The notes beneath the pieces are model-generated. The model did no database searches. It was not told the origin of the DNA and was given only the letters and a program-made list of their open reading frames with translations. From NCBI GenBank assembly GCA_002412885.1, contig DHVX01000067.1, positions 1-12,289 of the forward strand: a stretch of DNA of 12,289 bases. Direction: 5' to 3'. Of the stretch, positions 1-7,040 are shown piece by piece. Numbering within the stretch: position 1 is the stretch's first letter; each line of letters starts with the position of its first letter. A program made the translations under genes and the position numbers. The stretch is from Bacteroidales bacterium UBA5197 (GTDB lineage: Bacteria; Bacteroidota; Bacteroidia; Bacteroidales; Lentimicrobiaceae).

Positions 1-960
1 TCGCGGGAGTTGTTGACTGCTGTTTTCCATCAAATAGCCTTTAAAAAAATCTTTTACATCAAAATTTTCAGGCGCTTTATAAGGGCAGGGTGAAGTCAAA
101 GTGGTTTTTACAGATTTCCGGAGTGTGAAGGTAAATTGAACATCCTTCATTTCGTCCCTCATATTTAATATGTTGGCCAGGTTTCCACCATTTCTGTGCT
201 TTGGACTTATGGTATAATCGCTGGCTTTAAATACCAGTGCCCTGGGCTGCTTCCTGGCAATTCTGGATGCAATATCCTGATATGCCACAAATGCACCAAT
301 TTCATTCCAATGGTTATCTGTGGCCATAAATAATTCCCGGGAGGCAGCAGAAATACTATCCTTTGCGGCAAGCAGAACTTTTCGCAAATCAATCACTTCA
401 ATACCCAGTCCGGAAATCACATCCAGAAACTGATCGGTTCGGCTGACAGTATCCCGGATCTGCAAATACCAGGGCAGATATTCAGGATAAATTGAATATT
501 TGATCGGACAAACCGCCACATAATAATCTATGCCTTTCTCCTCGAAGTATTTCTTACGGTACGAAAATTCGGAACGGATTCTGTCAAGCTCATCTTTCGT
601 AAAAAGAGTAGTTCGCTGATAAGTATCCAATTCCTTGGGTATCATAAAAAGATGCTGATTGTAACCGATAATAACCTGATCGGGGTATGGGCATTTTTTA
701 TAAATATTGAAATTCATATCGGCATACATTTTCAGAAAATGATTCCTGAATGCAAAGTGGTCATTGTAAAATGCTTCAAATGAACGAGGAAAAGCATCAA
801 GATAAGAAGGATTGAAATCGGGCATGGTATCCAGGGCACGATTCTCCTGATTTGGCATTTCAGGCAAAAGTTTAAACCCTTGCTGGATTCCGGCAGAAGA
901 TATAACCAAGATAAAAAGGATGGTTATCAGATAATTTGAAAACAGGGATCGTCTTTTCAT
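1..960 (-). CDS. AlgJ/AlgX-like SGNH-fold O-acetyltransferase, 3' end outside window
   Basis: The frame is open for 320 codons from the ATG at 960 to the window edge, so the C-terminus is missing. An N-terminal hydrophobic stretch (about residues 8-24, after MKRRS) suggests an inner-membrane anchor with a periplasmic body. Residues 44-76 (MPDFNPSYLDAFPRSFEAF, then YNDHFAFRNHF) match the start typical of AlgJ/AlgX/DHHW proteins. The motif DNHW at 215-218 matches the catalytic Asp-x-His of AlgJ/AlgX; the nucleophilic Ser would lie beyond the cut. The gene begins 9 bases after the stop of the upstream MBOAT gene, so the two are almost surely cotranscribed, as algI and algJ-type genes usually are. 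In this family the MBOAT partner delivers acyl groups across the membrane and the SGNH protein transfers them to a glycan. The glycan here is unknown. The family call is firm; the substrate is inference. Confidence 0.85.
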   Translation of the reverse strand, partial: MKRRSLFSNYLITILFILVISSAGIQQGFKLLPEMPNQENRALDTMPDFNPSYLDAFPRSFEAFYNDHFAFRNHFLKMYADMNFNIYKKCPYPDQVIIGYNQHLFMIPKELDTYQRTTLFTKDELDRIRSEFSYRKKYFEEKGIDYYVAVCPIKYSIYPEYLPWYLQIRDTVSRTDQFLDVISGLGIEVIDLRKVLLAAKDSISAASRELFMATDNHWNEIGAFVAYQDIASRIARKQPRALVFKASDYTISPKHRNGGNLANILNMRDEMKDVQFTFTLRKSVKTTLTSPCPYKAPENFDVKDFFKGYLMENSSQQLPR

Positions 961-969
961 AATGCCTGA

Positions 970-2418
970 TTAAAACCGGTAATAGATAAATGGATTGTAG
1001 GTATTTGTTATCAGGTAAACCGAACAGAGCACAAAAATCCCGATTAAGAAAATAGCCTGAAAAGTCCTGTAAATCTCAGTTATAGCAAAATAGCGCTCAT
1101 TGATTCCGGATAACTTTGTTTCCACAAAACCACCAATTTTAATGAATGCGCCGGTAGCACTCAACAAACTTATGGTAAAGAAAAGCAGAAACTCAAAATT
1201 TAAAATCTTGTTGTAAACGGCAAAATCATTTTGAATTGCACCGTTACCAAATAAAGCACCATAATAACTCAACGCAGCGCCGAGGGAATCGGCTCTAAAC
1301 AGCACCCATGCCATCAAAACAATAAAAATGGTGTATATGTGCTGAACAGGTCTCCAGAACAATCCGGAAAAACGGCTACCTCCTATTCGTTCAACAATCA
1401 GGAAAAAACCATGCAGAAAGCCCCACAATACAAAGGACCAGCTTGCACCATGCCAGAGACCGGTAACAAAGAAAACTATTATCAGGTTAAAATAGGTCCG
1501 CCAGTTGCCTTTTCGGTTTCCTCCTAGTGGTACATATAAATAATCGCGGAACCAGGTTGATAAACTGATGTGCCACCTGCGCCAGAATTCCTTGATAGAC
1601 CTGGAAACATATGGATAATTAAAGTTCTCCAGAAAAGTAAAACCAAACATCTTTCCAAGGCCTATCGCCATGTCAGAATAGCCTGAAAAATCGAAGTAAA
1701 TATGCAAGGCATAGGTAACAAGACCTAGCCATGCCAATGGAGTTGAGAGTTGATCGGCGGGTGTGTTAAATGCCAGATCAGCGACCAGACCCATATTATT
1801 CCCCAGCAGTACTTTTTTTGCCAGTCCGATAATAAAACGCCTGACTCCATAAGCAAAAATGGCTGAATCTACAGTTCGTTTTTTAATCTGTTGCGCAATA
1901 TCATGATAGCGGACAATAGGGCCTGCTATTAACTGTGGAAAAAGTGCTATATATAAACCCAGATTAAAGGGATTTTTTTGTACTTCAGCTTCTTTCCGGT
2001 AAACATCTATAAGATAAGACATCGCCTGAAAAGTGTAGAAGGATATCCCAACAGGTAAAATGATACCGGGATCCCCGAAAGGTTTGTAGCTCAATACTTC
2101 GAGCAAACCATTCAGATTTTCGACGATAAAATTGGCATATTTGAAAATGCCCAGAAATAATAGATTAAGAAAAACTCCTATCCCCAGATATTTTGAAGAA
2201 AGTTTGCTTCCGGAATGTTTATCAATGCCTCTGCCTATAAAATAATTGAAAATAATTGAAAAAATAAGCAATATTGAATAGCTTACCCCTCCCCAGGCAA
2301 AGAAGACCAGACTGGACAAAAACAGAAAAAAGTTCCTTAGTTTGTTGCCAAGTAAAAAATATAAGAATAGTACTGCAGGAAGAAATACAAACAAAAAAAC
2401 AGGCGAACTGAAAAGCAT
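970..2418 (-). CDS. MBOAT family O-acyltransferase, AlgI-like (module 1)
   Basis: This is a 482-residue polytopic membrane protein, the usual length for AlgI/PatA/DltB-type MBOAT proteins. Hydrophobic segments occur throughout. Family hallmarks are visible: LPVGISFYTFQ at 121-131, PQLIAGPIVR at 161-170, YFDFSGYSDMAIGLG at 241-255, RRWHISLSTWFRDYLYVPLG at 280-299, and LWHGASW at 321-327, where His323 is the expected catalytic His. His283 is the second conserved His. The protein ends in NPFIYYRF, as does its paralogue at 3374-4792. In alginate, peptidoglycan and teichoic acid systems such proteins pass an acyl group from a cytoplasmic donor to a periplasmic partner. That partner would be the AlgX-like protein encoded 9 bases downstream. 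The ATG start at 2418 gives an N-terminus (MLFSSPVF) matching the trimmed paralogue. Its own promoter box lies at 2473-2480. Confidence 0.93.
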   Translation of the reverse strand: MLFSSPVFLFVFLPAVLFLYFLLGNKLRNFFLFLSSLVFFAWGGVSYSILLIFSIIFNYFIGRGIDKHSGSKLSSKYLGIGVFLNLLFLGIFKYANFIVENLNGLLEVLSYKPFGDPGIILPVGISFYTFQAMSYLIDVYRKEAEVQKNPFNLGLYIALFPQLIAGPIVRYHDIAQQIKKRTVDSAIFAYGVRRFIIGLAKKVLLGNNMGLVADLAFNTPADQLSTPLAWLGLVTYALHIYFDFSGYSDMAIGLGKMFGFTFLENFNYPYVSRSIKEFWRRWHISLSTWFRDYLYVPLGGNRKGNWRTYFNLIIVFFVTGLWHGASWSFVLWGFLHGFFLIVERIGGSRFSGLFWRPVQHIYTIFIVLMAWVLFRADSLGAALSYYGALFGNGAIQNDFAVYNKILNFEFLLFFTISLLSATGAFIKIGGFVETKLSGINERYFAITEIYRTFQAIFLIGIFVLCSVYLITNTYNPFIYYRF

Positions 2419-2472
2419 ATTTCAGGGATTATTCCATATTTAGCACTCTAATTTAATGATCAGTCAGGTTTT

Positions 2473-2480
2473 CAAATATA
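2473..2480 (-). promoter_or_regulatory. -7 box for the module 1 MBOAT-algX operon
   Basis: On the minus strand this reads TATATTTG, a full match to the Bacteroidota -7 consensus TAnnTTTG. It lies 54 bases upstream of the MBOAT ATG. No TTTG -33 element is seen at the usual spacing. It suggests that the operon is transcribed apart from the lipoprotein gene upstream. Confidence 0.55.
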
Positions 2481-2539
2481 GCATGCAATCGAAATTTTAA
2501 AAATCCTGAAACCGGAACAGAATATAAGCTTAAAGCAAA

Positions 2540-2565
2540 TCAGGGAAAACCGAAGTATTCCCTGA
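2540..2565 (-). terminator. Possible weak terminator after lipoprotein 1
   Basis: TCAGGGAA and TTCCCTGA form a perfect 8-bp stem with a 10-base loop, starting about 27 bases after the lipoprotein stop. On the minus strand it is followed by a modest T-rich stretch (TTTGCTTTAAG), not a clean T run. Termination may be partial, allowing read-through into the MBOAT gene. Confidence 0.45.
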
Positions 2566-2591
2566 AACTTCAACCAGTAAAGGTTTTAAGG

Positions 2592-3158
2592 CTAAAATTT
2601 GAAGGTAACTTTGATATCATCAAAATAAGCAATCTTTTTTGCTCCGTATGCGAAAATCTTAATCTGATACCCGGGCTTTAACGTTTCTTCAATGTCAAAA
2701 TTGGCAGTAAACTCATGCCATTGATTTTCAGATTTTCCATCATCCATCAAACGATATGACTTCCAGACCACAGACTTGTTGTTATCGTTGATATCCATCA
2801 CAAATCCCAATTCCGGGTTCATAACTTCACTATAAAACCAGCCATTAACAACCACCGATTTTGGAAGTTTCTTATTGATGTTTTCAAGAGTTTCTTTAAA
2901 TGCGTATGAATACATATTCACGTCATCAACCTTTGATACATATTCTCCGGAATGAGCTTTGCCTTCAGGCATTTTTACGATTGTCTTCTCATTGGACCAT
3001 GATGGAATGCCTGCCAATGCATTTTCAAGATCATTTTCAAACACAACCTGATTCTCATTTATTTGATACTGAGAGTCTGTTGCTGCCGGGGGATTGGATG
3101 AATTTGAGCAGCCATAGGCCATAATCCCAACAATAGCGATAAAAAACAGTTTTTTCAT
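2592..3158 (-). CDS. Small lipoprotein with probable beta-sandwich domain (paralogue 1)
   Basis: The 188-residue protein starts with a lipoprotein signal: MKK, a hydrophobic core, then the lipobox AYGC with Cys17 as the lipidation site. The residues after Cys17 (SNSSNPP) lack the acidic run of the Bacteroidota surface-export signal, so a periplasm-facing anchor is more likely. The mature part (about 33-188) has the alternating pattern of an all-beta domain, with VVVNGWFY at 103-110, a later QW pair, and a closing DDIKVTF. That resembles galactose-binding or CBM-like beta sandwiches, but this is a guess from pattern. It is a clear paralogue of 6229-6807: INENQ, the KLPK..VVVNGW block, MDIN.NN and the end of the domain all match. 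I do not recognise a named family. Its place beside an MBOAT/AlgX pair suggests a role with the same glycan. The ATG sits about 26 bases below a well-formed promoter. Confidence 0.85.
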   Translation of the reverse strand: MKKLFFIAIVGIMAYGCSNSSNPPAATDSQYQINENQVVFENDLENALAGIPSWSNEKTIVKMPEGKAHSGEYVSKVDDVNMYSYAFKETLENINKKLPKSVVVNGWFYSEVMNPELGFVMDINDNNKSVVWKSYRLMDDGKSENQWHEFTANFDIEETLKPGYQIKIFAYGAKKIAYFDDIKVTFKF

Positions 3159-3190
3159 ATTTCAGTTATGTTATTTATTTGTTCTGAATG

Positions 3191-3222
3191 CAAAGGTATA
3201 ACAATATAGATTGACGACAAAA
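3191..3222 (-). promoter_or_regulatory. Complete Bacteroidota promoter for lipoprotein 1
   Basis: On the minus strand TTTTG (3222-3218) is followed after a 19-base spacer by TACCTTTG (3198-3191). This is the full TTTG-N19-TAnnTTTG pattern of primary-sigma promoters in this phylum. The predicted start of transcription is near 3184, giving a leader of about 26 bases. It is the best promoter in the window. Confidence 0.75.
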
Positions 3223-3329
3223 TCAATTTAAACTGTTTATAAGAATTCACCCGGAATCTCTCACAAACAAAAACCGTATTATTGCTAGCAAAAATTAACA
3301 GGCATAGCGCTCTTTTTAAACAAACTCAC

Positions 3330-3337
3330 TACATTTG
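3330..3337 (+). promoter_or_regulatory. -7 box for the module 2 MBOAT-algX operon
   Basis: TACATTTG matches TAnnTTTG and lies 36 bases before the ATG at 3374. A possible upstream TTG start at 3335 would fall inside this box, so translation should begin at 3374. No TTTG is present at the -33 position. A 10-bp palindrome (TTGCTAGCAA, 3282-3291) lies further upstream. Confidence 0.6.
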
Positions 3338-3373
3338 CCATCCATATCTTCAGTAATTTCAGCGCAAAATCTT

Positions 3374-4792
3374 ATGGTTTTCAGCAGCAGCCTTTTTCTC
3401 CTGTACTTTCTACCCGTTTTTTTGTTGTTCTATTATTTTGCCGATGTAAAATACAAGAACTATGTAGCTCTGGCAGGCAGTCTGTTTTTCTACGCATGGG
3501 GAGCGCCGGATTTTATCTTTATAGTAATCGTCTCCATTGTTGCCGACTTTTACGCGGTAAATGTAATGCACAGGTCGAAAGGCCGTAAAAAGCGACTGTG
3601 GGTTGCATTTTCGATTTTGCTCAACATTGGCATGTTGCTCTATTTTAAATATGCCAATTTCTTTGTTGAAAACATCAACTTCGTGGTTGAGGCTATGGGT
3701 GGCAAGCCGGCTGAATGGGTAAAAGTAGCCCTGCCTATAGGAATTTCGTTCTTCAGCTTCCAGAAGATGACCTATGCAGTGGATGTTTACCGCAAGGTGC
3801 ATGTTCCACTCAAACGTGTCAGCGATTTTGCCCTCTATATTTTAATGTTTCCTCAGCTGATTGCCGGACCAATCGTGCGTTTCAACGAAATTGCCGATCA
3901 GCTTACCGATCGTAGCGCAAATGAAAATGTGGACAACCGCCTTACCGGATTTTTCAGATTCGCGCTGGGGTTAGGTAAAAAAGTACTGATTGCCAATGTG
4001 CTGGGTGAATATGCCGACAATGTTTTTGCCATGAATCCCGCCGACATGAGCACAGCCACCGCCTGGATGGGCGTATTGGCTTATGCTTTTCAGATTTATT
4101 ACGACTTTGCAGGATACTCCGACATGGCCATCGGACTGGGGCGAATGATCGGATTTGATTTTCTTGAGAATTTCAACAATCCTTATGTTTCACAGAATAT
4201 TTCAGAGTTCTGGCGCCGCTGGCACATCTCACTCGGACGCTGGATGCGCGATTATCTATATATTCCGCTTGGCGGAAGCAAAGTTTCAATTCGTCGTTTG
4301 TACTTCAATCTGTGGCTGGTGTTTCTGATCTCCGGATTCTGGCATGGTGCAGCCTGGAATTTTGTGGTATGGGGAGCCTTTCATGGCTTTTTCCTCATAG
4401 CCGACCGGTTGTTCCTGCTGAAGATATACACTGCCATTGGCAAATACCCGGCAATCATCATCACTTTTATAATCACATTGGTTGGCTGGGTACTCTTCAG
4501 GTCTGAAACACTCACCTATGCCCTCGATTTTACGGCACGTATGTTCAGCTTTACCCCGGGTTCAGCCGTTTACATCAGCCAGAAAGTGTGGATTATCCTT
4601 ATAATCGGTTCTTTCTTCGGGTTTTGGGCTGCTTTCGGAAATATCGAAAAATGGCAGATGAAACTGTATGCCAAAAAGCAGAAATTTTCAACAATGCTGG
4701 TGATGACCGCCTCAGCAATAGTTCTCTTTATCATCAGCCTTGCAGCCATTACTTCATCGGGGTTCAACCCGTTTATTTACTTCAGGTTCTAG
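3374..4792 (+). CDS. MBOAT family O-acyltransferase, AlgI-like (module 2)
   Basis: This is a 472-residue polytopic membrane protein paralogous to the product of 970-2418 along its whole length. Shared landmarks include MVFSSSLFLL at the start, PIGISFFSFQ at 121-130, PQLIAGPIVRF at 160-170, YDFAGYSDMAIGLGRM at 243-258, RRWHISLGRWMRDYLYIPLG at 281-300, FWHGAAW at 322-328 (His324 is the expected catalytic His), and the ending NPFIYFRF. The frame is open upstream to a TTG at 3335, but that codon lies in the promoter box. The ATG at 3374 gives the same N-terminus as the paralogue, so I chose it. The stop codon TAG directly abuts the ATG of the AlgX-like gene (TAGATG), which points to translational coupling. 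The likely role is passing an activated acyl group across the inner membrane to that partner. Donor and glycan are not known. Confidence 0.93.
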   Translation: MVFSSSLFLLYFLPVFLLFYYFADVKYKNYVALAGSLFFYAWGAPDFIFIVIVSIVADFYAVNVMHRSKGRKKRLWVAFSILLNIGMLLYFKYANFFVENINFVVEAMGGKPAEWVKVALPIGISFFSFQKMTYAVDVYRKVHVPLKRVSDFALYILMFPQLIAGPIVRFNEIADQLTDRSANENVDNRLTGFFRFALGLGKKVLIANVLGEYADNVFAMNPADMSTATAWMGVLAYAFQIYYDFAGYSDMAIGLGRMIGFDFLENFNNPYVSQNISEFWRRWHISLGRWMRDYLYIPLGGSKVSIRRLYFNLWLVFLISGFWHGAAWNFVVWGAFHGFFLIADRLFLLKIYTAIGKYPAIIITFIITLVGWVLFRSETLTYALDFTARMFSFTPGSAVYISQKVWIILIIGSFFGFWAAFGNIEKWQMKLYAKKQKFSTMLVMTASAIVLFIISLAAITSSGFNPFIYFRF

Positions 4793-6121
4793 ATGAAATT
4801 ATTCAAAAATATCCTTTTCAGCCTGTTGATGATTATGCTGGGCCTGCCGCTTATTCAGCGCACAATTCCGGTATTTGATGAAACCCCGCTGAAAGGCGCT
4901 TTTACAATTCCACAAAAGCCAACAGGCAGTTATAAAACTGTACTTGACGGGACTTTTCAGGAAGCGTACAATGATCACTTTGAGCACACCATCGGCTTCC
5001 GGCCTATGCTGGTTCGCATCAATAATCAGATTGCTTTTTCGGTTTTCGACACTGCCCTTGCCAATGGAGTTATTATTGGCAAAGAGAATTACCTTTTTGA
5101 AATCAATTATATAAAAGCCATAAAAGGATGGGATTTTCTGGGCGAAGAGGTAATAGAAACCCAGATGCAAAAGGCAGCTTTTGTAAACAAAAAGCTTAAA
5201 GAAGCCAATAAAACGCTGTTGTTTGTATTTGCTCCGGGCAAAGCATCCTATTTCCCGGAATATATACCGGACAAATATCTGAACCAGCCATCGGGCGAAA
5301 ACACCAACTATGCTGTGTTCGGGGAGAAATTTAAAAAGTACGACCTGCCGCTGATCGATTTCAACAAATGGTTTATGCTGATGAAGGATACTGTTTCCTA
5401 TCCGCTTTATCCGCAGTGCGGCATACACTGGAGTGCATATGGTGTGGCAATGGCTACTGATTCGCTGATCAATTATATCGAAAAAGACCGGAATATTGAT
5501 ATGGTGGATTTTGGCTGGAATGGATTTGATTTCCCCGACACTTTGCGCTCTCCCGATTACGATATAGCCGAAGGAATGAACCTGCTTTTCAAAATTCCGC
5601 ATTACAATATGGCTTATCCCAAAGTCTGGTTCGGAAACAATGAAAGCAAGACCAGACCAAATGCCATTGTTGTTGCCGATAGTTATTACTGGAATATTTT
5701 TGGTCAGGGTTATGCAAGCAGTATTTTTAATGACAATAATTTCTGGTATTACAACACCGAAGCCCACAACTCTGCATGGCCAACATCCCGAAAAACTACT
5801 GAACTGGATATGCTGAGCGAGCTGGGCAAAGCCGATGTCATTATTATAATGGCCACTGAAGCAAATCTTTACCGATTCCCCTATGGTTTTATCGACAGGG
5901 CATATGAATCACTTGTTAAATCTTCAGATCTGGAGATTTCCGAAAAACCGACGATAGACAATACCATCAAAGAAACTGAAATCCTTGAAATAATGGAGAA
6001 TATTGACAAGAATCAAAATTATAAGGAATCCGTCAGGGAAAAAGCCATTGCCAGAGGAATCAGTTATCAGGAAATGCTAAGGCTGGATGCTACCTGGGTA
6101 TGGGAAAATAAAAGGAAATAG
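4793..6121 (+). CDS. AlgJ/AlgX-like SGNH-fold protein, altered Asp-x-His motif (module 2)
   Basis: The 442-residue protein has an N-terminal hydrophobic anchor (about 5-21) and a periplasmic SGNH-type domain. Family landmarks are LDGTFQEAYNDHFEHTIGFR at 51-70, FAPGKASYFPEYIP at 146-159, GIHWSAYG at 210-217, and ADSYYWNIF at 295-303, where Ser297 is the likely nucleophile. The canonical Asp two residues before the catalytic His is replaced: Gly210 precedes Ile211 and His212, whereas the neighbouring paralogue has DNHW. About 75 residues after the last SGNH segment form a charged, probably helical tail (368-442) that ends in an Arg/Lys-rich stretch. The gene abuts the upstream MBOAT gene and should act with it in glycan O-acylation. 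Lack of the Asp may mean a Ser-His dyad, a rearranged active site, or a binding rather than catalytic role. The family is confident; the activity is open. Confidence 0.85.
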   Translation: MKLFKNILFSLLMIMLGLPLIQRTIPVFDETPLKGAFTIPQKPTGSYKTVLDGTFQEAYNDHFEHTIGFRPMLVRINNQIAFSVFDTALANGVIIGKENYLFEINYIKAIKGWDFLGEEVIETQMQKAAFVNKKLKEANKTLLFVFAPGKASYFPEYIPDKYLNQPSGENTNYAVFGEKFKKYDLPLIDFNKWFMLMKDTVSYPLYPQCGIHWSAYGVAMATDSLINYIEKDRNIDMVDFGWNGFDFPDTLRSPDYDIAEGMNLLFKIPHYNMAYPKVWFGNNESKTRPNAIVVADSYYWNIFGQGYASSIFNDNNFWYYNTEAHNSAWPTSRKTTELDMLSELGKADVIIIMATEANLYRFPYGFIDRAYESLVKSSDLEISEKPTIDNTIKETEILEIMENIDKNQNYKESVREKAIARGISYQEMLRLDATWVWENKRK

Positions 6122-6172
6122 TAAATAGAAATTGATCTCGACAATTACTGTTGGATATAAAAATACCTGAGC

Positions 6173-6208
6173 AAAAAAGGAGCGATCAATTACGACTGCT
6201 CCTTTTTT
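6173..6208. terminator. Bidirectional intrinsic terminator between algX-like 2 and lipoprotein 2
   Basis: AAAAAAGGAGC (6173-6183) pairs perfectly with GCTCCTTTTTT (6198-6208) across a 14-base loop. The A run on one side and the T run on the other let it work on both strands, ending both converging transcripts. It lies 51 bases after the plus-strand stop and 20 bases after the minus-strand stop at 6229. Confidence 0.85.
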
Positions 6209-6228
6209 CTTTTTATTGAACTAACTTA

Positions 6229-6807
6229 TTAATACTCAAAAGTAATTTTAAAATCATCCAGATAAATCACTTTACCGTCTCCGTTTGCAAATAGTTTTAT
6301 CTGATGTTCTGGCTTAATGGGTTTATCGATTGTAAAATATGCAGTAAATTCGTTCCATTGATTTATTGTTGGGTCAACAGAGGCGAAATTGTAAGCCTTC
6401 CAAATGTATGCATCATTATTCTCATTGATATCCATAACCATACCTGCCTTTTCATTTGGTTCGGCAAAGTAATACCATCCATTTACAACTACTCTTTTGG
6501 GAAGTTTTGCGTTGATATTGGAAAATGTCTCTCTAAAAGTTAGTGAGTAAAGTTTTTCAGCATCCAATTTTGATGAATGTTGCCCTGATTTTGCCTGCAC
6601 TGCTTCCATTTTCACAATTGCTGAATGATTTATCCAATAGGTTGGCATTGAGGCCACATTTTCCATATCGGTTTCAATCACCATCTGATTCTCATTAATC
6701 TGTGCAGTTTGATCGGCAGCAGTTCCATCGGTAGCAGGCGATTGCGTTGAATTGGAACAAGCATAAAGCATAATTGCCGGAGCAATTAAAAAAAGCAGTC
6801 TTTTCAT
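6229..6807 (-). CDS. Small lipoprotein with probable beta-sandwich domain (paralogue 2)
   Basis: The 192-residue protein has a lipoprotein signal (MKRLLFLIAP, then lipobox LYAC with Cys17), followed by SNSTQSP without an acidic export signal. The frame is open 17 codons further upstream to an ATG at 6858, but that start lies above the promoter box at 6837-6844. The ATG at 6807 gives a proper signal peptide. The mature domain (about 37-192) aligns along its whole length with the lipoprotein at 2592-3158, with roughly half the positions identical by eye. Conserved blocks are INENQ, KLPKRVVVNGWYY, MDINENN, NQW.EFTA.F and LDDFKITF. It is predicted to be all beta, perhaps galactose-binding-like. 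The function is unknown. It converges on the module 2 operon and ends at a shared terminator, so it has its own promoter rather than belonging to that operon. Confidence 0.85.
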   Translation of the reverse strand: MKRLLFLIAPAIMLYACSNSTQSPATDGTAADQTAQINENQMVIETDMENVASMPTYWINHSAIVKMEAVQAKSGQHSSKLDAEKLYSLTFRETFSNINAKLPKRVVVNGWYYFAEPNEKAGMVMDINENNDAYIWKAYNFASVDPTINQWNEFTAYFTIDKPIKPEHQIKLFANGDGKVIYLDDFKITFEY

Positions 6808-6836
6808 AGGTGTTTTTTGTGTTTTTGTTTCAAGTG

Positions 6837-6844
6837 CAAAGCTA
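6837..6844 (-). promoter_or_regulatory. -7 box for lipoprotein 2
   Basis: The minus strand reads TAGCTTTG, matching TAnnTTTG, 29 bases before the ATG at 6807. The -33 position at 19-base spacing falls in the first unit of the adjacent heptamer array and reads TTTTC rather than TTTG. This box also fixes the start codon, since the upstream ATG at 6858 would not be transcribed. Confidence 0.65.
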
Positions 6845-6860
6845 CAACAAAACCTCATTA

Positions 6861-6902
6861 AGTGAAAAGTGAAAAGTGAAAAGTGAAAAATGAAAAATGA
6901 AA
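6861..6902. repeat. Heptamer tandem repeat, left block (6 units)
   Basis: Four exact copies of AGTGAAA are followed by two of AATGAAA, with no interruption (42 bases). The block begins 16 bases upstream of the lipoprotein 2 -7 box, so it covers that promoter's -33 region. Exact tandem units of this kind tend to change copy number by slippage. Confidence 0.9.
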
Positions 6903-6915
6903 AGCTTAAAAAATG

Positions 6916-6936
6916 CCCTTCGACAAGAGCTCAGGG
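6916..6936. repeat. Short imperfect inverted element (CCCTTCGACAAG...CTCAGGG)
   Basis: The element starts CCCTTCGACAAG and ends CTCAGGG, with CCCT/AGGG as terminal inverted bases. It resembles a short repeat, CCCTTCGACAAGCTCAGGG, that I recall as widespread between genes in many bacteria; this copy has two extra bases. It separates the two heptamer blocks. Confidence 0.5.
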
Positions 6937-6942
6937 ACCCAA

Positions 6943-6981
6943 AGTGAAAAGTGAAAAATGAAAAATGAAAAATGAAAAATG
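6943..6981. repeat. Heptamer tandem repeat, right block (5 units plus part)
   Basis: Two copies of AGTGAAA are followed by three of AATGAAA and a partial AATG. The unit types and their order are the same as in the left block (6861-6902). The block ends 11 bases before the -7 box of the PLP-enzyme gene, so it covers that promoter's -33 region. Confidence 0.9.
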
Positions 6982-6992
6982 TTTACTAACCT

Positions 6993-7000
6993 TATCTTTG
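6993..7000 (+). promoter_or_regulatory. -7 box for the PLP-enzyme gene
   Basis: TATCTTTG matches TAnnTTTG and lies 40 bases before the ATG at 7041. No TTTG is found near -33; that region is the heptamer array. Confidence 0.6.
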
Positions 7001-7040
7001 CAATTAAATATGCCAGAACCACCGTCAATTTCCACCTAAA

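Noticed and set aside
3282..3291. 10-bp palindrome TTGCTAGCAA upstream of the module 2 promoter
   Set aside because: It is short and AT-rich and lies about 40 bases above the -7 box. A chance match is likely without conservation data.
3335..3373. TTG start giving 13 extra residues to the module 2 MBOAT protein
   Set aside because: The TTG lies inside the TACATTTG promoter box, and the ATG at 3374 gives the N-terminus shared with the paralogue.
3410..3802. Minus-strand open frame of 130 codons
   Set aside because: It is antisense to conserved MBOAT coding sequence, with no recognisable domain or start signals.
4799..5767. Minus-strand open frame of 322 codons inside the AlgX-like gene
   Set aside because: It is fully antisense to a well-supported gene, has no family resemblance and no promoter box. 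The long frame follows from the codon use of the real gene.
6808..6858. Upstream ATG giving 17 extra residues to lipoprotein 2
   Set aside because: It lies upstream of the -7 box and would bury the lipoprotein signal peptide.
6861..6981. CRISPR array
   Set aside because: The units are only 7 bases and directly abutting, with no unique spacers and no cas genes nearby.
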